Origin: Clarireedia homoeocarpa | Lineage: Eukaryota > Ascomycota > Leotiomycetes > Helotiales > Rutstroemiaceae | Length of the DNA stretch: 64,000 nt | NCBI GenBank assembly: GCA_001465935.1 | Contig: LNKV01000001.1 | Location: forward strand, 310,001 to 374,000 | Direction of reading: 5' to 3' | Shown: positions 55,242 to 64,000 of the stretch, piece after piece | Numbering within the stretch: the stretch's first letter is position 1 | Layout: the number at the start of each line of letters is the position of its first letter | Notes under the pieces: generated by a model | What the model saw: the letters and a program-made list of their open reading frames with translations, nothing else | Database searches by the model: none | Told to the model about the DNA's origin: nothing | Program-made: the position numbers and the translations under genes

Positions 55242-57220
55242 GGTTATGGAAAACAGCCCCCCCTTGGTCAGCCCACTTCGAAGCCGCTCGCGCCGAGGAT
55301 GTTAAGACAATATGATACCTTGCTTAATCATTCTCAGCTGACGGTATGTCACTTCTAGCCTAACATGCCGGGAACATCGATCGAAGTGTACGTGCATGAC
55401 TCACAGGGAGCCGACTACTACAGTTGACTTGATATTATTCTTTCTACTCTTCTTTCTTGTTCATTTTAACTAATCTTTATGATCAATAAGGTGACGAGAC
55501 GAAGCCACGATGCTCTAACTGCAGTCGCTTGGGAAGATCTTGCGAATGGGGCTTGAAACTCTCGTTCCATCCATCGAGGTCATCTCGATTGTCGTCTTCT
55601 GATGCCACAAACTTGGCAGACGTAGAATCAGAAAGACCAGCGCATAAGAACTTCTTGGTGAGTAATTCTATGCTTGCTTTTGTATCTTATTTTTGTTCCG
55701 TCATATCAAATTGTGCGGTATTGCAGAAGCTACAAATGCTTACTCTAATCCTTCAACTTCTAGTTTGTGGATGAGACCGCAGAGGTTGAGCATGGATACA
55801 AAGATGAAGATAAGACCATCGATACCATAGTTTTAGAAGCTGGAAACCAGAGTTCAGAATTACCATGTGAGACCAAAACGCTAAGCCCGAAAAAGCTCTC
55901 ATACCCAGTCCCTCCTGTTCCGGACCAACCTGTATACATATATTTACCAAGGAATGACTTCTCCCAAATAAATTAATGTTCATTAAAGATCAATGCCGCA
56001 AGCCTGATCTCCCAGTCTTCAACGGAAGTTCTTGCTTGGCCTATTAACAATCATCTCAAAGCCAAATTACTTTCCATATACTTTCAGGAATGCTCAAGCT
56101 GGTGCGAGGTGACCGACTCTACGAGGCCTTTCTCCACATTATGGGGAAAGTTAATGTCCGAATCCTTGGTCTTTGAAGCAGCAGCGGTTGCGCTCGCGCC
56201 TGTAATGGGTATAAAGAGGAAGAACATTTCAGATTTATTGGCCACCGAAATTCACAGATTCAGTCGCGAAACATTAAAGAATTTCCTATCTGTGCACTCT
56301 GAAGGATCTCTTCTTGCAGCAACAATTTTCTGCATGTATTATGCGGCTCGAGGGAGTTTGATCGATAAGCAGTCTGCGGTCCGTGATTGCGCAGAACACT
56401 TATACTCACATAACCTAAACAAGTCATCAGTTTGCGTCTATTCCGGGTGTTTTTGGACATTTGCCAGACAATGTAGAGAGTATTACCTCTTTCATCACTC
56501 CTTGCTAACATATTCATAGACATGTGGATGGCTTACCTGACGCGGCGGATGACCTTGATTCCTCCTGAGACTTGGGACGTAATACTGAACACAGTATCTC
56601 ATATCCATCCTCAGGACATCTATTGTAATCGGGCGATCTGGATCACCGCACGAGTCATCAATGAGCTCTCTAAAGAGCCTGATTATGACAACGAGAAATC
56701 ATTACAGGGTCTTTGGGATGAATTACAAGAATGGATTGTTGAGCGGCCGGACAACGTTCGACGCTTTATGGAGGTTGATACCGGAGGAGAATCTGCTTAT
56801 ACAACTATACTTTTCAGCAATTCGCCGGCTAGTATAAATATTATTTTTATAGTTCAGGCCTAATGTGTTACTAATACGAATTAACATAGTCTGCGGTAAT
56901 ATGTACTTCCATATTGGCTCTATTTTACTTCTTGCCACCGGCAAGATCCACAATGACTTGTCTGCCATGGTATGTCTACTCACTCATTTACTCTGACTTG
57001 AAGTACTAATTAACTCCCCTCCTTTAGACCTCACCAGTCTGCCATGCTCGACGGGCTATAGCTATTTCGATCACGAACGACAGCAAGTAAGTTTCTTCTA
57101 CCAGACCAGATGTCTTGTTCTAGCTAAATGTAGATAAGTGCAAATTTGGTCAACAACATCCCTTTACTCTCCGTAATTACGGTGACTGGCTTGGAAAAGA
57201 GCATGGTAAAATCCTGTTAA
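55242..57220 (+). pseudogene. Zn2Cys6 fungal transcription factor with in-frame stop
   Basis: Segments 55242-55303, 55359-55387, 55491-55657, 55764-56472, 56520-56831, 56890-56969, 57028-57086 and 57139-57220 read as one regulator. The DNA-binding domain reassembles as C-x2-C-x6-C-x6-C-x2-C-x6-C (CLTCREHRSKCDETKPRCSN, then CSRLGRSC), after a basic LRSRSRRG arm. The rest resembles fungal-specific transcription factor domains (KLLSIYFQECSSW, then DMWMAY-like and LTRRMTLIPPETWD). Two lesions stand out: TAA at 55974-55976 in an otherwise continuous frame (CAA to TAA would fit), and a first splice donor reading ATG|TTAAGA rather than GT. The C-terminus is also short. Position between MDR and SDR suggests the pathway-specific activator. 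A hidden intron around the TAA cannot be excluded. Confidence 0.65.
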
Positions 57221-57293
57221 TGAAGGATGCTTACGACACATAATCCCGGAGTTCACGACCTCGTCCAGTTGAATACCTTCATTGGTGTAGGGC

Positions 57294-58303
57294 CTAAAAA
57301 TACTGCGCAATTTCCATTTCTGTCCATTCCCACAGCTTCTTTCTCAACTTTGGATCCTCACTTGCCTTAGTCTTTTCTTTCGACAACTTCCCAACGGGCT
57401 CATAGAGTCTGCCGCCCTTAATACCCTCCTTCTTGGCCGTGACTGCCCACAACAAATTATACGCGCCCTGCTCGGGGTTGAGCATCTGACCTATATTAGG
57501 TAGATAAACCAACAGCTTCTGACTCCACGTCAAGTCCGTCACTAAAGAAGTCTTGACGACCCCTGGATGGATTGCAAAGGCTAGGATATTAGGGTACCTC
57601 TCAGCCAGTTCCCGTGCATACAGCAGATTTGCAAGCTTACTCTGACCGTAGCGCAACCATGGTCCCAGAACTGGCAAGTCTTGCTCTGTGTGCAACTTGT
57701 CGAACTGAATGCCCCCGGATGGTGTGCCTACAAACGCGAGACTAGTCGCCATGATAATTCGTACATCTGCATCTGGCTGCAATGCTGTCTTCTCTAGTAG
57801 GGGCAGCAGCTTGCGCACGAGAAGTGAGTGGCCTAGTTGGTTTGTAGCGAATTGTATCTCGAAGCCATCTTTACTGAGGCCAGTTGGCTTGGCCATAACA
57901 CCCGCGCAACAAACTAGAACGTCGAGCCGGTCTGGTATAGTAGACAGGACGTGATCTGCAGCGGATGCGACGGAGGCGTTGTCGGCAGTGTCGCAAGCGA
58001 TAAATGTTAGCTTGACACCCATGGGCCCGCGCGCGATCACGCCCTCAGCTGCCTTGGCGTTGCGTCCTGTGAACAGAATGTGTGCAGGGTTATGAGCTGC
58101 GAGCTCAAGCACTGCACCGCTGCCGACACCAGCGGTACCTATTTGAGTTATTGTCAACACCCGCACAAATTTTTGATCAGAGCAGAAATAAGCCCGCCCC
58201 GAGGTACGTAACTGAGAGTTTCTGACATACCTCCAGTAATAAGAACAACCTTACCAGACAAGTCGGGAATGGCGGTTTTCGGATCAAAGTTCAGGTCGGG
58301 CAT
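57294..58303 (-). CDS. Short-chain dehydrogenase/reductase
   Basis: Exons 58303-58231 and 58138-57294 join inside the cofactor motif (VVLITGG|TAGVGSGAVLELA, the TGxxxGxG pattern) to give 305 residues. Next come LTFIACDTAD, LDVLVCCAGVMAKP (NAG-type motif as CAG), NQLGHSLLVRKLL and the catalytic pair Y-x3-K in LRYGQSKLANLLYARELA, with IHPGVVKTSL after it. This is the extended-substrate SDR type similar to retinol dehydrogenase / protochlorophyllide-reductase-like enzymes. It is NAD(P)H-dependent, probably cytosolic, and acts on a ketone or alcohol. The sequence is intact. It sits between the broken regulator and the broken O-methyltransferase, so a tailoring role in the polyketide pathway is a fair inference. 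Confidence 0.87.
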
Positions 58304-59278
58304 GATAGTGGTGAATTGGATAGAAGGAACAGGAGGGACCGGAGGAGATTCAGATAGAGGACTGTCACTGTGTAGTCACTACTGCACCTTGCCGTGCAAA
58401 ATTAGATATGAAGAAGAGCAGGAATAAACGTTTCGTCTTATATCGTCGAATATAAGTAGGATCTGGTAGATTGGTCGTCTCCGTACTTGGTGGCCAATCA
58501 GATAGTAGAGAGCACATTGTCCGTATCATATGATTGGCTAAAATCTAGCGTGTTAAGCGACAGGAACTTCACTTGTTTATCCAACAGACCAAGTAAATAG
58601 GAGGCTGTACTCCATCCTTGTCGATTCGTATGCGGTCAGCAACAGGCCGCGTGTATCTGATTACCTAGTTATCGTTTCGGGTCTCTGTCTGTGCTCAGTC
58701 CCATGTTCTACAACCCGATGACAAGACCCTTGTTGCTACCATAAAACGGAAGTCTGTGCCTCTTACATCCAGATTAGCTGGTTGGTTGTGAGTGATCTCA
58801 GCTTGCGATACCACCAAACTCGACTGGTTTCTTGGATTCTGGAATTTATTGGCTGGAGCAGACCAACTCGCCTAAGTTCTCACTATATGGGCAGCTAAAG
58901 TTGCCAAAGTCCCTGATCTGACATGGAAAGGCTACGCTGAGGGGGCGCCTCATTCTCGCTTAACCCCGCCCTAGCACGTTACCCCTAATTGGTGGTGTTA
59001 TACATTACGCCTCCCATAAGTATTCACTTCCAAGTGTAGTATGCAAGTAGTTATCACTGATTAAATCTTAAAATCTCATCATTTTAAGCTACAATAGTGC
59101 ACCCAATATGTTCCTTAAATCACCCACAACCCTCGAGAGTTGAAAGGTCCACACCTGCAATTTATTCCCCATCACCTCTCCATGAATACTACTTTCGGCC
59201 ATATCTCACAGGGGTAGCACCAACGATAGATTCTATTCTTACCGAGATAAAATGATTTTCTCAAAATGTCGATGAAAT
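58304..59278. other. Spacer, no supported gene
   Basis: Promoter side of the SDR on the left. The right part may hide decayed 5' sequence of the O-methyltransferase. Nothing else is seen. Confidence 0.45.
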
Positions 59279-60650
59279 GGCTCTCACGAAGATTCTCGAC
59301 TATCTTCACGAATTAACATTTTTCTTTGAGTCGAATGACGACATTATGCAACGACTAATTTACCGTGCACGTGATCCCCTGCTTCTAACAATTGGGCTAC
59401 TAAGTCACGCATATAGCAACTGGAAATTGTGATGATTCGAGTCGGGGAAGACCTCAAATTTTTTCAAACAGTTGACTCCCAGCGATAATCCCTTGACAAG
59501 TGGATGAACTCGCAAAAAACAGGTGTCGCATCTGTTTTGCTAGGTCGCATCTTGAGATACCATGCATCCATGAAACTTATCAAGGAAACCAGAAAAAACG
59601 AATACAATTCTAAGAATATTACCAAGGTACTCGTTGTATCCGGAAATGCAGCTGGTGTCTATCATTAGTGAGTCTTTTCAATATTATTCTGATGAATTAT
59701 AGATGCTAATACTCGCTTCTAAATTCGACCTTGTTGGATTAATGTTGTGAAACCAAATATAAGCCCAAATAATCACTTCTCCAGAAATGGCGTCACTTTT
59801 GGATTTTCACAAATGTGGGCCGACCTTCCAAAGTACCTCGCAAATCATAAATATCAGGATGTGATTGACAGTAACGACACTTTTTGGCATTCTGCCAACA
59901 AGACGGATGAGCACATCTTTAGCTGGGTAGGACGTCATCCTGATGTAACCCAAGCCTTTGGCAAGTGAATGGCTCAATATATGCAAGGTCAAAAGACATG
60001 GTTAGATTATTTCCAAATCGAGAAGGGGATGCTTTTCGTAGACGTGGGAGGAATTGTCCGGTCTATGTTTGATCCGTTGAAAACCAGAACCGCAACCGTT
60101 GGCACCGAAGGACAGATTATTCTGCAAGAATTACTGAAGGATAGCAACTTGCGTGCTGGACAAGATGCTCCCCCTGACACTAAAGCAACGTCAGAAAAAC
60201 TTGCTGTTGAAACCACTTTTCATGAAATTCACACTGCCCAGACTATTTTCAGTGTTTAACAATCTCAGTCCGTTTATCAATGGTTTGATAACTGCCACAG
60301 ATGCAATATTCTACTACATCAAAAGCGCCTTCCATGACTTCCCTGACTCCCCAAGTTCCCTGATGAAAAGTGTCGCTCAATTCTAAGCAACATCGCTCTT
60401 GCAATGGGTGAGCGTTAGTAATTCTCATCGACGAGAAAATATTTCCCAATTCAAATTTTGATTTAGAAGATGACACAAGTTAACATTTCGATAATGGCTT
60501 GCTTCGCTCCTATCGAGCGAATGGAAGCCATGTGGAATATCCTTCTCGACTTGGGCTAAATGTAGCTGGGAAGTATTTGTACTAGCCTGCATCGTACGAC
60601 GTCGTTTTGGTTGTTGAACGTAAGTGATAAGGGTAGTAACAGCCACATCC
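59279..60650 (+). pseudogene. O-methyltransferase, heavily decayed
   Basis: Fragments in several frames follow the order of fungal SAM-dependent O-methyltransferases. They are DDIMQRLIYRARDPLLLTIG; GRILRYHASMKLIKETRKNE; NITKVLVVSGNAAGVYH; then, after a MITE, WADLPKYLANHKYQDVID and HPDVTQAFGK; TGA at 59968; MAQYMQGQKTWLDYF; LFVDVGGI (the SAM motif DVGGG); FYYIKSAFHDFPD (HDxPD); LVILIDEKIFPNS; and IMACFAPIERMEAMWNILL. Stops, frame changes and the MITE at 59746-59811 destroy it. TGG to TGA explains the stop after FGK. Before decay it probably methylated a hydroxyl of the cluster product. Confidence 0.7.
59746..59811. mobile_element. 66-bp MITE, copy C, inverted, with AATGT target duplication
   Basis: This is the reverse complement of the copies at 49954 and 50132 (TGTGAAACCAAATATAAGCC ... 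TTTTGGATTTTCACA). It is flanked by AATGT at 59741-59745 and 59812-59816. It lies inside the O-methyltransferase relic. Confidence 0.88.
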
Positions 60651-61211
60651 CATTTGTGTGGAAGCTACGTGGTTGTAACACTCTCCGAGGACGTGGAAGT
60701 TGGCAGAGGCTAATTCCAGCACATATCTTTTACAACACAGAACTGAATACTTAACTCAGATCTCCATGTTATCTACACCTAATTCCGTATTATCTTTCAC
60801 GAATAGATGAGTTTCCAAATGATTCTTGTTGTGCTATTAGGTTGTAGTAATCGCAAGCTGGCGATGAACCCGCTGTCTCCTAACCCGACCCCATTAATCA
60901 GGCGCACTACGGCATGAAGACCCTTGCCCTCATATGGGGTTCACTCCGTACACGTTATACGGCGAATCAGTCCTCAATCTCATTAACGAAAGTAAGCAAA
61001 GACGTTAAAACTCACTGGACATGTCTATTTGGAAACTAGTATGCAAGACGCAAGATTATCACACCTTGGTTTGACTGAGCTTATATAACTACGCCGACCT
61101 ACTGATCAGCATACAAATTGAACACTATCCTCTAAATCTTGATGTATATCCGTGTTCTTGAAAACTAATCAAACAAAGGACACAAGAACGTTCTATCCTG
61201 AGGAGGCATCG
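60651..61211. other. Spacer, no gene seen
   Basis: No supported frame between the O-methyltransferase remains and the ankyrin gene. Confidence 0.45.
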
Positions 61212-62998
61212 ATGGTTATACAACCTTCTCCAAAAGGGAGCTATGAGTATTTCCAGCAACCGATGGTGGAGTGGAACGAAGAGAGCGAGGAATACGAAAC
61301 AGTAGACCTTGGGCATGTGGCAGACGAGAATGGCATCACTATCTACGATAATGAATATACCTCTCTATTGGCATCTATTTCCAGGTTCGATGACGTGGCC
61401 ATCTTGAGCAGATACCTGGCAAACGGCACTAGAATACTGCTCGGCCGTGGAGGTTCACCCGATCCAAAAAATGATCCTTTCTGGAATGCTGCTACTTATA
61501 GCAGTACAAATGCTCTTCGTATACTTTTGGAATATTGGGACAATACTGACAGTCTTTTAACATTGACTTGGCTGGACCGGATAAGCGGGGCTATAAGCTC
61601 TTACAGACTGGATGTTATCATGCTCAAATAGATACCATTAGTTTTCTGCTGGATGACCCAAGGAAGGCAAAATACGGCAATATTCACTCCAAAGACTGCG
61701 CAGGTCACACGCTCATTCTAGCTGCTGCGAAATCCTTTATGCACGGTCTGGTAAAGACTGGACCAATGGTTGAAGCAAACGACAACCACGATTCACTCGA
61801 GAAGTCCCGTGTTCAGACCGAGGAAATCATGAATTTGCTTCTTGATCGTGGTGCTTGTACAAAAGAAACTCAGAAGAAACGTAATTATGTCGAAAACAGC
61901 TACAGTTACAGCGACGATGAGAATGGATACTACTACGTTGTGTTCAACACCGTCCTTAGCATAGCCATAACCCGAGCGAGCCCTTCGCTTGTAAAACGTC
62001 TAATTGATGAAGGAGCGGATATCCATATAGAGCAGAACTACATTCCTGACTATGGTGCGGACTGTAGAGGATTTGGAGATAAGACTATCAAAAATGTGAC
62101 AGCGCTTCACATAGGAAGCTTATACTCTAATTATAGAGGAATCCAAATACTCCTTGATCAAGCGAAAACGCAAGCCTCTTGCAACATGTTTAAGTGCAAA
62201 GAGAGCTTCGGGTAGCTTCCAATTCACTAGGCAGCGTGGGGGCATCCTCATCAAAATAATTACAACCTTGATAAAGGACAGATCGTGCCGTATGTTGTGG
62301 CTACGATCGAACCGCTCCTAGCCGCTGACCCAAAAATGATCATATCGCAGGACGGTGAGGGAGATACGCCCTTGCATTACGCTATCAGAGGCCACGGGTA
62401 CTGTGGTGATAAGCACGTTGCAATTATTGAAGCATTATGCAAACATGGAGCAAAAAGCAATATTCGCGGCCGAACTAGAGAGATCCCTCTACACGACCTC
62501 ATGTATTGTGTCCAGCGCAGCCGACCTATCCATATACTTTTGGTTGATTTACTGTTAGATTATGGAGCTGACGTGAATGATACCGATCAGGACGGTAACA
62601 CAGCTCTCCATTTTGCAGCCAAGGTCTTGACGGAAATCAAAGTAACACAGTATCTAGTCAGCAGAGGAGCCAGCGTGACAATTGCCAACCATGAAGGAGA
62701 AACGCCTCTTCATGTGGCAGCACGAGGCGGTTGTTTCCCTCCCGACCGCGTGAAGGCGCAAGACGAGATGATAGAGATTCTGCTGCAAGGGTTTTCTGGA
62801 GACGAGGCCACGATCTTGATGAACCAGTCAAATAAAGATGGACAAAACCCACGAGAAATTTGTGCGAACAGTAGGAAAAAATGGCAAGCAGATGAAGAAG
62901 CTGAACGTAGAAGACTGGACTTGGAAAATGAGAGGAGAATGCGAGGGCTTGAACGAGGAAGAGGGAGAGGTCGCGGTTGGGAAAATGGAAAGTCCTAA
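61212..62998 (+). pseudogene. Ankyrin-repeat protein, broken
   Basis: An N-terminal part from ATG 61212 (MVIQPSPKGSYEYF) runs to about 61590, where the frame must shift by one base to continue as KRGYKLLQTGCYHAQIDTISFLLDD. That frame carries ankyrin-like units (GHTLILAAAKSF, EEIMNLLLDRGACTK, SLVKRLIDEGADIH, VTALHIGSLYSN). It meets TAG at 62213-62215 and 62228-62230, then goes on in the same frame to 62998 with good units (GDTPLHYAIRGHG, LVDLLLDYGADVN, DGNTALHFAAKVL, EGETPLHVAARGG). The second TAG stands where LPIHxAAWG expects W, so TGG to TAG. The C-terminus is Arg/Glu/Gly-rich. Ankyrin arrays bind proteins; the partner is unknown. Independent of the PKS cluster as far as can be seen. Confidence 0.68.
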
Positions 62999-63852
62999 GT
63001 CTATAGAGAGAGAAAGCAAGATAACTAGTAGAAGAAAATAACAGCCGGGTTGGTCGGACATTTAAATACCATCCATCTACTAGGCCACAGTCTGCTGATC
63101 CGTAGAAACTTTCATGCAGCATCTCGATTGAATATGATTACCATGAGTAAAGAAATGGAGCTCTTTCATGAAGCTATGTAGTTTCCAAGTATTCTGCCTG
63201 TAGCAAATTGGCAGCACCTCTATCGTCATCCGAGGTAATGTTCACTTCTCGATCTCAGCACTTCGATTAACTCAAGCCTTTCACAAAGATCATACATAGT
63301 ATAGACCGCTGCTATCGTGGAAGTGTGCAGCTGCCATATTTTGGCTTCTGAGAACTTATCCAAAAGATTGGTGAAGCAGCCAGTGTTGAGACTGAAATAA
63401 GGACTGCGCGCAATCAGATCAGTGCCATGGCTTTCAATGTTAGACGACCTGACGAACGACCGTGAACAAAGCAAATATAGCTTCACTAGAAGTCCCGGGG
63501 AGAATTTTTTCGTTTAACTACACGAATACAAAAATAGAGGTAACGCGAAGGGAAAACGTCGACTTTGAGGTTCATATGATTTGTTATGGTCAATAACTTT
63601 CATATGGTGTGATATCACAATGCTTATGTAAGTGCACAGCCTACCCCTGTATCTACTCCGCTACTACAGTAGTCAACGTCGATGAGGGCACAAGTCCCCA
63701 CTCAGCTAAACGCGACGCGACTTGGTCCAAATATATCATTGTGTCTGCAGGCCCAGTCTCAGCCTTGTCATTTGCGCCATCGAGTCCACGGATCTCCGTT
63801 CTAGGAATTTGACATTGCAGCATAGTGCGCCGCCATACTATATACATCTACA
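62999..63852. other. Spacer, no supported gene
   Basis: Short minus-strand frames (63486-63226, 63847-63653) lack motifs. The right end should hold the promoter of the gene starting at 63853. Confidence 0.4.
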
Positions 63853-64000
63853 ATGGCTCCTCCAAATGACAAAGCGCTCACCAATGCGCTCCTTAAAACT
63901 GTACGAACAGTCTACCGCAGCGACGAGAAAGATCAATTGAGCGTACGATTGATCCGCACTAAAGTCGAAGAGGAATTTGATTTGGAGGATGGATTTCTTT
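63853..64000 (+). CDS. Start of a DEK_C-like domain protein, cut by the right edge
   Basis: ATG at 63853 begins MAPPNDKALTNALLKTVRTV, followed by a charged stretch and VRLIRTKVEEEFDLEDGF. The pattern of a helix, a basic VRxIRxxVE segment and a final LxDGF resembles the DEK C-terminal (DEK_C) helical domain. That domain is found at the N-terminus of fungal SWIB/UAF30-type and other chromatin proteins. Only 49 codons are visible, so the identification is tentative. The ATG context (ACAATGG) is good, and no earlier in-frame ATG fits. Confidence 0.5.
   Translation, partial: MAPPNDKALTNALLKTVRTVYRSDEKDQLSVRLIRTKVEEEFDLEDGFL

Noticed and set aside
63226..63847. Two minus-strand frames near the right end
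   Set aside because: Short, motif-free, and upstream of a better-supported plus-strand start at 63853.

Overview
The window is nuclear DNA of a filamentous ascomycete (Pezizomycotina; a leotiomycete-like fungus is only a guess). Genes carry short GT..AG introns of about 48-60 nt with CTAAC/CTGAC branch sites, intergenic spacers are long, and the proteome mixes eukaryotic housekeeping proteins (eL43, PHF5A/Rds3, mL46, pinin) with fungus-specific ones (reducing polyketide synthase, HET, Zn2Cys6, FSH1-type hydrolase). Exon joins below were worked out by hand from splice signals, reading phase and known family motifs.

Region 1 (1-26.9 kb) is mostly ordinary and intact. It holds an FAD oxidoreductase cut by the left edge, a saccharopine-dehydrogenase-like oxidoreductase, RPL43, three small basic C2H2-type zinc-finger proteins in tandem (the middle one broken), a D-amino-acid-oxidase-like enzyme, mL46, a RING+PHD protein, an epoxide-hydrolase-like enzyme, a divergent pair of splicing genes (pinin-like and RDS3) and an ACC-synthase-like aminotransferase. 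Long simple-sequence tracts lie between 10 and 18 kb.

Region 2 (27.0-27.7 kb) is a boundary: an intron-containing tRNA-Asp(GTC) whose 3' end and tail are copied in inverted orientation, with a 35-bp perfect inverted repeat between the copies.

Region 3 (29-61 kb) looks like a decaying polyketide cluster: FSH1-type serine hydrolase (frameshift), MFS transporter (frameshift plus a 278-bp insertion with TTATC duplicated), a 2,627-residue reducing PKS (KS-AT-DH-MT-ER-KR-ACP) with one in-frame stop at codon 400, an intact MDR-type oxidoreductase, a Zn2Cys6 regulator with an in-frame stop, an intact SDR, and a badly decayed O-methyltransferase carrying a MITE. Mixed in are a 520-codon unknown frame with two stops behind six 44-bp tandem repeats, an intact unrecognised 505-residue protein divergent from a HET-domain gene, a 67-bp MITE family with 5-bp target duplications, and dispersed repeats. 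Many lesions and repeat differences are C:G to T:A transitions, as expected from repeat-induced point mutation or its aftermath, though not all are in the preferred CpA context.

Region 4 (61-64 kb) holds a broken ankyrin-repeat gene and, at the right edge, the start of a gene resembling DEK_C-domain proteins.

If intact, the PKS, its hydrolase, the MDR and SDR redox enzymes, the O-methyltransferase, transporter and regulator would form a complete pathway for a reduced, C-methylated and possibly O-methylated polyketide. As it stands the product is probably not made.
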